25,425 nucleotides of DNA, taken from JACDAN01 sp035711385. Lineage in GTDB: Bacteria > Actinomycetota > Thermoleophilia > Gaiellales > Gaiellaceae. The notes under the pieces were generated by a model. It ran no database searches and was not told where the DNA came from. It saw nothing but the letters and a program-made list of their open reading frames with translations. The DNA is taken from NCBI GenBank assembly GCA_035711385.1, contig DASTCG010000103.1, positions 1 to 25,425 on the forward strand, read 5' to 3'. Positions 1 through 6,323 of this stretch are shown in pieces. Within the stretch, counting starts at the first letter, position 1; every line of letters starts with the position of its first letter. Both the position numbers and the translations under genes were made by a program.

Positions 1-999
1 CGTGCCTCCCGTCGCGTCGGTGGCGATCCCCAGGTCGGCCGGAGTCACACCCTGACCCTGGCTGAGATAGGGGATTTCGAGACCCGACGGCGCGGCCGGG
101 TCGGTCCGTGGAACCGCCCTGTCGTCCGGGGAGACGCTGGCGCCGGCGATCCCGAGGTCGGCCGGGGTCACACCCTGACCCTGGCTGAGATAGGGGATCT
201 CCAGACCGGTCTGCCCGGCCGGGTCGGCCCGTGAAACCGCCCGATCGTCAGGGGAGACCGCCGGTGTCGAAGCCGCCTCACCTCGTGCCACGGCCTCAGT
301 TCGTGCCACGGCTCGATCGTCGGGGGAGACGCTGGCGTCGGCGATCCCCAGGTCGGCCGGGGTCACACCCTGACCCTGGCTGAGATAGGGGATCTCGAGA
401 CCCGACGGCGCGGCCGCGTCGGCCCGTGGAACCGCCCGGTCATCAGGAGCGACGCCGGAGTCGGCGATCCCGAGGTCGGCCGGGGTCACACCCTGACCCT
501 GACTCAGATAGGGGATCTCCAAACCCGACGGCGCGGCCGCGTCGGCCCGTGAAACCGCCCGATCGTCAGGGGAGGTCGACTGGACGATCGGTGCCGCCTG
601 ACCGAGCTGCGGGCCCGGCTCCGCTGCTGCGCCCGCGGCCGTGCCGGCCGCTGCCGCTGCGGCGACGGTCAGGAGAAGCGCCGTCTCGCGGAGCCCGTGT
701 CCCTCGACGTCGTCCTCCATTGCCTGACGCAGCGTCTCTCGATCGAACGTCAGCACGATTTCGTCGCCCTGCGCAGCCGTCAGCAGCTGCTCCAAGTCCG
801 ACCGCTCCCATGCGACTGCGATCTTGCGGGTCTCGGTCGGCTCGCCGTCGGAGAAGCGCGTGAGGTCGAGCGCGAGCTCGATCGGTGCTTCGTCCGCAGC
901 GAGAGCGTCCTGGATCTCCGACCGGGCGATGGTCGTCGACAGACCCTCGTCCAGGCCCGACGCAGGCGCGAGCGCTGCTCGTGCGCGTACTTGCTCCAT
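1..999 (-). CDS. Membrane-anchored protein with IPYLSQGQGVTPADLG repeats (partial, C-terminus beyond left edge)
   Basis: An open frame runs from an ATG at 999 through 333 codons to the left edge with no stop. The start is well supported: minus-strand AAGGGAG lies at 1012-1006, six bases before the ATG. Residues 1-105 form an acidic, apparently soluble N-terminal domain. Residues 106-126 are an Ala/Leu-rich hydrophobic stretch (TALLLTVAAAAAAG) that looks like one membrane segment. Beyond it is a low-complexity region with four copies of IPYLSQGQGVTPADLG, starting at residues 162, 203, 268 and 309, joined by linkers of the type SPDDRAVxRxDPAAPSG. No enzyme motif is visible and I do not recognise the family. 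The likely topology is a cytoplasmic N-terminus, one transmembrane helix and an extracellular repeat tail, but orientation is inference. It is transcribed away from the divergent histidine kinase/regulator pair. Confidence 0.8.
   Translation of the reverse strand, partial: MEQVRARAALAPASGLDEGLSTTIARSEIQDALAADEAPIELALDLTRFSDGEPTETRKIAVAWERSDLEQLLTAAQGDEIVLTFDRETLRQAMEDDVEGHGLRETALLLTVAAAAAAGTAAGAAAEPGPQLGQAAPIVQSTSPDDRAVSRADAAAPSGLEIPYLSQGQGVTPADLGIADSGVAPDDRAVPRADAAAPSGLEIPYLSQGQGVTPADLGIADASVSPDDRAVARTEAVARGEAASTPAVSPDDRAVSRADPAGQTGLEIPYLSQGQGVTPADLGIAGASVSPDDRAVPRTDPAAPSGLEIPYLSQGQGVTPADLGIATDATGGT
22..573 (-). repeat. Four in-frame 41-residue repeats inside the partial CDS
   Basis: The 63-nt cores lie at 463-525, 340-402, 145-207 and 22-84 and differ by only a few bases. 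The spacing is 123, 195 and 123 nt, so two intervals are 41 codons. One is 65 codons, enlarged by a 24-codon insert with its own short internal repeat (AVARTEAVARGEAA). All spacings are multiples of three and the changes are mostly synonymous or conservative. This supports a coding repeat that expanded recently, rather than an intergenic array. Confidence 0.9.
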
Positions 1000-1020
1000 A
1001 TGCCGCTCCCTTCGTCTCTG

Positions 1021-1044
1021 CAGGCGCCTGGACAGCGCCTGTCC
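1021..1044. promoter_or_regulatory. Overlapping palindromes, candidate operator between the divergent genes
   Basis: CAGGCGCCTG (1021-1030) is a perfect 10-nt palindrome. It abuts GGACAG-CGC-CTGTCC (1030-1044), a perfect 6-bp inverted repeat. Both lie just upstream of the ribosome binding site of the minus-strand repeat-protein gene. They could bind a dimeric regulator or fold in the 5' untranslated RNA. No family assignment is possible from sequence alone. Confidence 0.4.
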
Positions 1045-1128
1045 TCTTCTCTGGACGCGAAACCTGCCAACGATCTTCCCACACCCTTGTGTCTTCTTCA
1101 ACGAGCCGGCCGAGTGGCGACCGCCTTC

Positions 1129-1134
1129 TACAAT
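1129..1134 (+). promoter_or_regulatory. -10 element of a probable leaderless promoter for the histidine kinase gene
   Basis: TACAAT ends seven bases before the GTG start at 1142. This places the expected transcription start on or next to the start codon. No Shine-Dalgarno is present, which fits leaderless translation. No clear -35 hexamer is visible. Confidence 0.55.
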
Positions 1135-1141
1135 CCGTTCC

Positions 1142-2548
1142 GTGGATGCCTCCGAGCGGCACCTTCGGCTGCTCACGGAGACCATCGCGGCCGTCAATTC
1201 GACGCTCGACCTCGAGGAGGTGCTCGCGCTCGTCGCGCGAAAGGTGGCCGAGGCGCTCAGCACCGAGGCGTGCTTCGTCTACCTCTACGACGAGGGCGCC
1301 GACGAGCTCGTCCTCCGGGCGACCCACGGGACGGCGGTCGAGGCCATGACGCGCCGGCCGCGCATGCGCCCGGGCGAGGGCATCACCGGCAACGCGGCCG
1401 CCGAGCGGGCGCCGATCATGATCGCGGCGAACGCCCATCTCGACCCGCGGTTCAAAGCGTTTCCGAACCTCCCCGAAGACCAGTACGAGTCGATCCTCGC
1501 CGTGCCGATCCTCGCACGGGAGAAGCTTGCCGGAGCGCTCAACGTCCGCACCGTCGCGCCTCGGGAGTTCAGGGCCGACGAGATCGACCTCCTGCTCGCG
1601 ATCGCGGCCCAGGTCGCGCAGACGATCGAGCACGCGAAGCTCTACAGCGAGGCGCAGCAGCGGGTCGACGAGCTCGAGGCGCTCGCGCGGATCTCCGAGG
1701 CCGTGTCCGAGTCCCTCTACCTCGAGGAGTCGCTGGAGGCGATCGTGGAGACGACGGTCGACGCCGTCGGTGCAACGGGGGCGGCGCTCGTGCTCGAGGA
1801 CGGCAAGGTCGCCTGGCCCGAGGGGCGCTCCGGCTCGCATGCGGTGCGCTTGCCGCTCAGGTGGAAGGGCCGCCAGATCGGCGAGCTCGTCTGCGACCGG
1901 GACACGCCCTTCACCGACCAGGAGCGCGCGCTTCTCGCCTCGATCGCCAACCACGCGGCGGTCGCGCTCGAGCACGGGCGCGCAGTCATGCGCGGCGTCC
2001 TCGCCCAGGAGATCCACCACCGCGTCAAGAACAACCTCCAGACCGTCGCGTCGCTGCTGCGGTTGCAGGCGCGGGCGAGCGACCGTGGCGATCCCCGCAA
2101 GGCGCTCGACGACTCCGCGAACCGGATCCTCGCGATCGCCGCCGTCCACGAGGTGCTGACGGAGAGCCGTCACGACGACGTCGAGCTCGACGAGCTGCTC
2201 GACCGGCTGCGCGCGATGCTCGTCCAGGGTCTCGGCTCGGGGAAGCGGGTGGAGACGACGCTCGAGCCGGTGTCCCTCGCCGGGCAGCAGGCGACGGCGC
2301 TGGCGCTCGTCTTCAGCGAGCTGCTCCAGAACGCGCTCGAGCACGGCGGCGACCGCGTGCGGATCGAGCTCGGCCGGAGGAACGGCAGCGTCGTGCTCGC
2401 GATCGTGGACGACGGCGGCGGGATCGAGGGCGACCCGGCCGGGACCGGGCTGTCGATCGTGCGGGCACTCGTCCGTGAGGAGCTTCGCGGAACGCTCGAC
2501 CTCAGCTCCGACGGCGGCCTCCGAGCGGAGGTGAGGTTTCCGGCGTGA
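1142..2548 (+). CDS. pdtaS: Sensor histidine kinase, GAF domains plus HisKA_2/HATPase (PdtaS-like)
   Basis: This is a 468-residue cytoplasmic histidine kinase with no transmembrane segment. Residues about 15-165 form a GAF sensor domain, and 180-285 look like a second, shorter GAF-like domain. The HisKA_2 phospho-acceptor motif HHRVKNNLQ is at 292-300. The ATPase N-box SELLQNALEHGG is at 392-403 and the G1/G2 loops (DDGGGIEG, GTGLSIV) at 423-440. The GTG at 1142 is chosen because the GAF homology begins at once, a -10 element lies just upstream, and longer starts add only low-quality sequence. The last four bases overlap the response regulator start (GTGA), so the pair is translationally coupled. 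In mycobacteria, PdtaS phosphorylates the ANTAR regulator PdtaR; the same pairing here supports the assignment. The ligand is unknown. Confidence 0.88.
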   Translation: MDASERHLRLLTETIAAVNSTLDLEEVLALVARKVAEALSTEACFVYLYDEGADELVLRATHGTAVEAMTRRPRMRPGEGITGNAAAERAPIMIAANAHLDPRFKAFPNLPEDQYESILAVPILAREKLAGALNVRTVAPREFRADEIDLLLAIAAQVAQTIEHAKLYSEAQQRVDELEALARISEAVSESLYLEESLEAIVETTVDAVGATGAALVLEDGKVAWPEGRSGSHAVRLPLRWKGRQIGELVCDRDTPFTDQERALLASIANHAAVALEHGRAVMRGVLAQEIHHRVKNNLQTVASLLRLQARASDRGDPRKALDDSANRILAIAAVHEVLTESRHDDVELDELLDRLRAMLVQGLGSGKRVETTLEPVSLAGQQATALALVFSELLQNALEHGGDRVRIELGRRNGSVVLAIVDDGGGIEGDPAGTGLSIVRALVREELRGTLDLSSDGGLRAEVRFPA

Positions 2549-3114
2549 GGATCCTGATCGCCGAGGACGAGACGATCATCCGGCTCGATCTCCGCAACCT
2601 CCTCGAGGAGTCGGGCCACGAGGTCTGCGCGGAGGCCCGTGACGGCGCCGAGGCGGTCGAGCTCGCACGGGAGCACCGTCCGGAGCTCGCGATCCTCGAC
2701 GTCAAGATGGCCCGGCTCGACGGCATCGAAGCGGCCAAGAAGATCCTCGAGGAGCGGCCGATCCCGATCGTGATGCTCACGGCGTACGGGCAGGACGAGC
2801 TCGTCTCTCGAGCGGTGGAAGCCGGCGTCTTCGGGTATCTCGTCAAGCCGTTTCGCGAGGCCGACCTCCTCCCGGCGATCGCGACGGCACGGGCCAGGCA
2901 CCAGGAGCTTGCCGAGCTGCGCGAGGAGGCGGACTCGCTCTCGGAGGCGCTCGCGGCGCGGAAGGCGATCGAGCGTGCGAAAGGCCTCCTGATGCAGCGG
3001 GACGGGTTGAGCGAAGACGAGGCGTTCACTCGACTCCGAAAGGCGAGCCAGCTCTCCGGCAAGCCTTTGAAGGTCGTGGCCGAAGCGCTCATCGCCACCC
3101 TGGACGCCCCGTAA
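2545..3114 (+). CDS. pdtaR: Response regulator with ANTAR RNA-binding output domain (PdtaR-like)
   Basis: The 189-residue protein has a receiver domain at residues 1-118: acidic pocket E7/D8, phospho-acceptor D52 in LAILDVK, T79 and K101 in LVKPF. A helical linker and an ANTAR domain at about 130-185 (AIERAKGLLMQRDGLSEDEAF) follow. ANTAR domains bind paired RNA hairpins and prevent transcription termination, so the output is RNA-level control rather than DNA binding. The GTG start overlaps the kinase stop by four bases, and the two are surely one operon. No twin-hairpin ANTAR target was recognised in the window. The gene ends 126 nt before the convergent ABC-F gene. Confidence 0.93.
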   Translation: MRILIAEDETIIRLDLRNLLEESGHEVCAEARDGAEAVELAREHRPELAILDVKMARLDGIEAAKKILEERPIPIVMLTAYGQDELVSRAVEAGVFGYLVKPFREADLLPAIATARARHQELAELREEADSLSEALAARKAIERAKGLLMQRDGLSEDEAFTRLRKASQLSGKPLKVVAEALIATLDAP

Positions 3115-3120
3115 CCTCGT

Positions 3121-3186
3121 GGGGTCAGACCCCGCCCGCAAGCCAGCATCTGGACTGGCGTGCCGGAGCGGTTGGGGTCAGACCCC
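3121..3186. repeat. Two copies of the palindrome GGGGTCAGACCCC between convergent genes
   Basis: Perfect 13-nt palindromes (6-bp arms around a single A) lie at 3121-3133 and 3174-3186, 53 nt apart. They sit in the gap between the convergent response regulator and ABC-F genes. They resemble short repetitive extragenic palindromes. They might act as bidirectional terminators, although no T-run follows either copy. Confidence 0.7.
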
Positions 3187-3240
3187 GACCCGAGGGCGTC
3201 GCCGAAGTGTGGCGAGAGTGTGTCTGGTTCTCCCGCCGGC

Positions 3241-5124
3241 CTAGACGCCTGAGGACTCGAAGAGGCGTTCCCAGCGGGCGAGCTGCGCCCGGAGCTCGTC
3301 GCGCGCGGCGCGGTGCCGCCGCAGGAGGTCGGCGTTGCCCCAGTCGTCCGCCAGCTCGCGCTCGAGCTGGGCGACACGCTCCTCCTGCCGCTGGATGTCC
3401 GCCTCGAGGAGCTCGAGCGCGGTCGGGCCCTTGGGCTTCGCCTGAGCCGGAGCCGGCCGCGGCTTCCGATCGTCCTTCGGCGCCGCCTCCGCAGCCTTCG
3501 CGACCTCTTCGCGCCGGCGCACGAGCTCCGCCCAGCCGCCCTCGTACGAACGCAGGGCATGGCCCTCGATCGCGAGCGTCCGGTGCGCCACGGCGTCGAG
3601 CAGCGCGCGGTCGTGCGAGACGAGGAGGATGGTTCCGGGAAACGCTTCGAGCGCGGCCTCGAGCGCCTCGCGGCTCTCCAGGTCGAGATGGTTCGTCGGC
3701 TCGTCGAGCACGAGGAAGTTGGCCCCGGAAGCGACGACGATCGCAAGCGCGAGTCGCCGCCGCTCGCCGCCCGAGAGCACGGCCACCGGCTTCGACTGCT
3801 CGTCCCAGCCGGAGAAGAGAAACCTGCCGAGCAGGTTCTGGGCCGACTGCCGGGGCAGGCCGGTCCCTCCCTGGACGCAGTCGAGCACGGTCCCCCGCTC
3901 GTCGAGCTCGACCTCGTGCTGCGAGAAGTACGCGGCCTCGACGCCGTGGCCGAGCCGCACCGACCCGTCGGCGCCGTTCCGCCGGCCGAGCATCGTCTCG
4001 AGCAGGGTCGTCTTCCCTGAGCCGTTCGGGCCGACGAGCGCGACGTGCTCGCCGCGCTCGAGCGCGAAGTCGACACCCTGCAGCAGCTCCTTGCTGCCCG
4101 CCGTGACCTCGAGACCGGACGCCTCCACGACGGTCCGACCGCTCCGCGCAGGCTTGAGGAAGTCGAAGCCCAGCGACCGCTTGCCCGTGGTCAGCCGGTC
4201 GAGCGTGTCGGCCTGGCCGCTGCGCTCCTCCTCCAGCCGGCCGATATGGGTCAGCTTCGCTTGGGCCTGCTTCGCCTTCGTCTTCTTGTACCGGAACCGC
4301 GCCACGAAGCGCTCGAGCCGCGCGATGTCCTCGTCCAGCCGGTCGAGCGCCTTCTGGGCGTGGAGCGCCCGCGCCGCCTTCTCGCGGCGCCACTCGTGCC
4401 ACGGCCCCTTGAAGTACAGCGAGCGGCCGCCCGCGAGCTCGAGCACGCCGTTCGTCACCGCCTCGAGGAACCAGCGGTCGTGGGCGACGAGGATGACCGC
4501 GGCGTCGAGCGCCTGGAGCTCCCGCTCGAGCCACTCGATGCTCTCGACGTCGAGGTGGTTCGTCGGCTCGTCCAGCAGCAGCAGGTCGGGATCCCCTGCC
4601 AGCGCGCGGGCGAGCGAAGCGCGCGTCAGCTCGCCGCCCGAGAACGTCTCGAGCGCGCGGTCGAGGTCCGCGTCCGCGAAGCCGAGCCCCCGCACGACCC
4701 CGGCGGTGCGGTCGCGCCAGGCGTAGCCGCCGGCGTGCTCGAGGAGCGCCTGCGCATCGGCGTACCGGGCGAGCGTCGCCTGGTCGTGATCTCCCCCGGC
4801 CATTGCGTCCTCGAGGCGGCGCAGCTCCTCCTCGAGCGCGATCAGGTCGGCCGCCCCCGAGAGGACGTACTCGCGGAGCGAGAGGCCGCGCTCGAGCGGC
4901 GGGCGCTGGTCGTGCAGCGCGACGCGCGTGCCCTTCGCGAGCACGAGCTCGCCGCCGTCGACCGGCAGCTCGCCGGCCAGCATCCGGAGCAGCGTGGTCT
5001 TGCCGGCACCGTTCGGGCCGGCGAGCGAGAGCCGGTCCCGGCGCTCGACCTTGAAGGAGACGCCCTCGAAGAGCAGGTCTCCGGCGAGCTCCTTCCGGAG
5101 CTGGTTTGCGATCACGACTGCCAT
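3241..5124 (-). CDS. ABC-F family ATPase (ribosome-associated, Uup-like architecture)
   Basis: The 627-residue protein carries two ABC domains on one chain and no membrane segments. Domain 1 has Walker A GPNGAGKTT (36-44), signature FSGGE (161-165), Walker B LLLLDEPTNHLD (181-192) and switch His in VAHDR. Domain 2 has GPNGSGKTT (365-373), LSGGERRR (450-457), LVLDEPTNHLD (471-481) and VSHDR. A charged helical linker (about 245-305) corresponds to the P-site-tRNA-interaction arm of ABC-F proteins. After residue 530 comes a Lys/Pro/Ala-rich spacer and a C-terminal coiled coil, as in Uup-type members. The family acts on translating ribosomes, either as housekeeping translation factors or as antibiotic-protection proteins; sequence does not decide which here. 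The start at 5124 has no good Shine-Dalgarno and lies 11 bases past a terminator U-tract, so expression may be attenuated. Confidence 0.92.
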   Translation of the reverse strand: MAVVIANQLRKELAGDLLFEGVSFKVERRDRLSLAGPNGAGKTTLLRMLAGELPVDGGELVLAKGTRVALHDQRPPLERGLSLREYVLSGAADLIALEEELRRLEDAMAGGDHDQATLARYADAQALLEHAGGYAWRDRTAGVVRGLGFADADLDRALETFSGGELTRASLARALAGDPDLLLLDEPTNHLDVESIEWLERELQALDAAVILVAHDRWFLEAVTNGVLELAGGRSLYFKGPWHEWRREKAARALHAQKALDRLDEDIARLERFVARFRYKKTKAKQAQAKLTHIGRLEEERSGQADTLDRLTTGKRSLGFDFLKPARSGRTVVEASGLEVTAGSKELLQGVDFALERGEHVALVGPNGSGKTTLLETMLGRRNGADGSVRLGHGVEAAYFSQHEVELDERGTVLDCVQGGTGLPRQSAQNLLGRFLFSGWDEQSKPVAVLSGGERRRLALAIVVASGANFLVLDEPTNHLDLESREALEAALEAFPGTILLVSHDRALLDAVAHRTLAIEGHALRSYEGGWAELVRRREEVAKAAEAAPKDDRKPRPAPAQAKPKGPTALELLEADIQRQEERVAQLERELADDWGNADLLRRHRAARDELRAQLARWERLFESSGV

Positions 5125-5135
5125 CTCGTTCCGAG

Positions 5136-5169
5136 AAAAAAGAATGGGGCCGCTGTCTCCAGCGGCCCC
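5136..5169 (-). terminator. Intrinsic terminator immediately upstream of the ABC-F start codon
   Basis: On the minus strand, GGGGCCGCTG-GAGA-CAGCGGCCCC forms a perfect 10-bp stem with a GNRA tetraloop (5169-5146). It is followed by ATTC and six T residues (5141-5136). The U-tract ends 11 bases before the ABC-F ATG at 5124. A transcript stopped here would not contain the coding region. Confidence 0.88.
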
Positions 5170-5294
5170 AGTTCCGGTTACCAGCGGTGGATTTCGGTAG
5201 AGGCGCTTACCTGCTCGGCCATCGGCCGGCGGCGCGTAGCGCGACGTCCCCCACGCTGGCTAGGCGGTTCCCGTCAGGTCACGGGGACACGCCC

Positions 5295-5336
5295 CTACCC
5301 GCTGGCACCTCCACTGCCCGTACATGAATCTGTCAC
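5295..5336 (-). CDS. Putative 13-residue leader peptide ORF upstream of ABC-F
   Basis: A GTG at 5336 lies seven bases after the end of the GGAGGTGG core of the strong Shine-Dalgarno and opens a frame reading MTDSCTGSGGASG before a TAG at 5297-5295. An alternative overlapping frame starts at ATG 5325 and runs 21 codons to a TAG at 5260 (begins MYGQWRCQR, ends CPRDLTGTA), but its spacing of 18 bases is poorer. Either could be a regulatory upstream ORF for ABC-F attenuation. There is no independent coding evidence. Confidence 0.3.
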   Translation of the reverse strand: MTDSCTGSGGASG

Positions 5337-5367
5337 TCTCGGACCACCTCCTTTCCGCGGTAGGCGA

Positions 5368-5397
5368 AATGTAGCTGAGGGGACGGCCGCCGGTCAG
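5368..5397 (-). promoter_or_regulatory. Candidate promoter for the ABC-F leader
   Basis: On the minus strand, CTGACC (5397-5392) is followed after 18 bases by TACATT (5373-5368). This predicts a transcript start near 5361, just before the strong Shine-Dalgarno. The -35 overlaps the stop codon of the upstream O-methyltransferase gene. The consensus match is moderate. Confidence 0.35.
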
Positions 5398-6002
5398 CCC
5401 CCCAACGGAGGGGTCTGGCGCAGCACGACCGAGAGCTCGAGACCGCGATCGAGAGGCACCGTCACCGACTCGAGCGTCGGATCGGCCTGTCGCGCGCGGA
5501 CATAGGCGCCGAGGGTGTCGGCGTGGGAGATGACGTTGTCGGCGACGAAGAGTCCCCCGGGCTCCACTTTCGGGCGAGCGAGATCGAACAGCGGCTCGTA
5601 CTGGTCCTTCTCCGCGTCGACGAAGGCGATGTCGAAGACGTCGTCGATCGCACGCAGCGTCTCGAACGCGTCGCCCTCGAGCAGGTCGGCGGTGTCCTCG
5701 AGACCCGCCTCGGCGATGTTCGCGCGCCACGCCTCGCACTTCACGGGGTCGGCCTCGAGCGAGAGCACCCGGCCGCCGAGGTGGCGGACGCCGGCCGCGA
5801 GCCAGATCGTGGAGTAGCCCCGCGACCCGCCGATCTCGAGCACTTCGCAGTCGGTCTGGGGCGCCACGAGCGCGAAGAGGAACTGACCCGTCGTGCGGGC
5901 CACCTGCCGCGAGCGGAGCTCGCGCGCGACGCCCTGCTCTCGCTCAGCGGCGTCCTCGGCCTCGAGCCGGCTGAGCACCGCCCGCACGCGGTCGTCGAGC
6001 AT
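5394..6002 (-). CDS. SAM-dependent O-methyltransferase (class I, CCoAMT-like)
   Basis: The 202-residue protein has a Rossmann SAM-binding fold: motif I VLEIGGSRGYSTIWLA, acidic motif II VLSLEADP, then FDIAFVDAEKDQYEPLFD and GGLFVADNVI. These match the metal-dependent caffeoyl-CoA/catechol O-methyltransferase family, where the DAEK Asp and the DN pair help bind the metal. The ATG at 6002 is used because it overlaps the upstream Rieske stop by one base (TAATG), a typical coupled junction. Extending upstream only runs over the Rieske gene. The substrate is unknown. It is the last gene of the sufS-sufU-Rieske cluster and is followed by the ABC-F leader. Confidence 0.85.
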   Translation of the reverse strand: MLDDRVRAVLSRLEAEDAAEREQGVARELRSRQVARTTGQFLFALVAPQTDCEVLEIGGSRGYSTIWLAAGVRHLGGRVLSLEADPVKCEAWRANIAEAGLEDTADLLEGDAFETLRAIDDVFDIAFVDAEKDQYEPLFDLARPKVEPGGLFVADNVISHADTLGAYVRARQADPTLESVTVPLDRGLELSVVLRQTPPLGG

Positions 6003-6316
6003 TACGTGACGTCCACCTTCACGATCCCATCCTCTACGACCACGGGAAACGTCTCCACGGGCTGATAGGCGGGAAGGGAGAGCGGGCGGCCGGAGCAGAT
6101 GTCGAACTCGGACCCGTGCCGAGGGCAGATCACGACGCCGCGCTCGGGTACCCAGTCGCCCTCGGCCAACGGCCCGTCGTCGTGCGAGCAGCGGTCCTCG
6201 ATCGCGCACAACCTTCCGTCGAGGTTGTAGACGCCGACGGCCACCTGGCCGGCATGAACGATCTTGACGCTGCCCGGGGGGAACTCGTCCAGCGGCGCGA
6301 CGTCGATCAGCGCCAA
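6002..6316 (-). CDS. Rieske [2Fe-2S] ferredoxin-like protein
   Basis: This small soluble 104-residue protein has the two Rieske cluster motifs CSHDDG (C-x-H) and CPRHGS (C-x2-H), 15-20 residues apart. They sit in a typical fold with DLGR/NLDG turns. Two Cys and two His would ligate a 2Fe-2S cluster. There is no signal peptide or membrane anchor, so it resembles the ferredoxin components of dioxygenases (NirD/BphF-like) rather than cytochrome bc1 subunits. No oxygenase partner is nearby. It lies seven bases after sufU and overlaps the O-methyltransferase start by one base. Genes of this type are often found with suf genes in actinobacteria, which suggests an Fe-S assembly or transfer role; this is inference. 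Confidence 0.9.
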   Translation of the reverse strand: MALIDVAPLDEFPPGSVKIVHAGQVAVGVYNLDGRLCAIEDRCSHDDGPLAEGDWVPERGVVICPRHGSEFDICSGRPLSLPAYQPVETFPVVVEDGIVKVDVT

Positions 6317-6323
6317 GGCGGTT

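Larger units (their letters stand above)
5125..5393 (-). promoter_or_regulatory. Structured leader of the ABC-F gene (candidate attenuator or independent small RNA)
   Basis: This 269-nt gap on the minus strand contains, in order: a plausible promoter; a very strong Shine-Dalgarno (5355-5341, GAAAGGAGGTGGTCC); tiny ORFs; several short hairpins; and a perfect terminator just before the ABC-F start. The hairpins include CCCGT-gacctg-ACGGG, GCGC-tac-GCGC and CGGCC-gat-GGCCG. CCAGCG segments near 5304 and 5260 could pair with the CCGCTGG of the terminator's 5' arm or its upstream copy, offering mutually exclusive folds. The arrangement resembles ribosome-mediated attenuation of ABC-F genes. The alternative is a separate small RNA whose 3' end is this terminator. 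I matched it to no known riboswitch class. Confidence 0.5.

Noticed and set aside
22..573. CRISPR array or intergenic tandem repeat
   Set aside because: Spacing is always a multiple of three, the spacers are themselves related, and the repeats translate to a conserved peptide in a frame with a good start and ribosome binding site.
566..2344. Long minus-strand frame opposite the histidine kinase
   Set aside because: It is antisense to a gene with clear GAF, HisKA_2 and ATPase motifs; its Arg/Leu/Glu-rich translation has no domain. Such frames are expected in GC-rich DNA.
5125..5393. Known riboswitch, 6S, SRP or RNase P RNA in the ABC-F leader
   Set aside because: I found none of the conserved core sequences of the common riboswitches, nor the SRP or RNase P signature segments.
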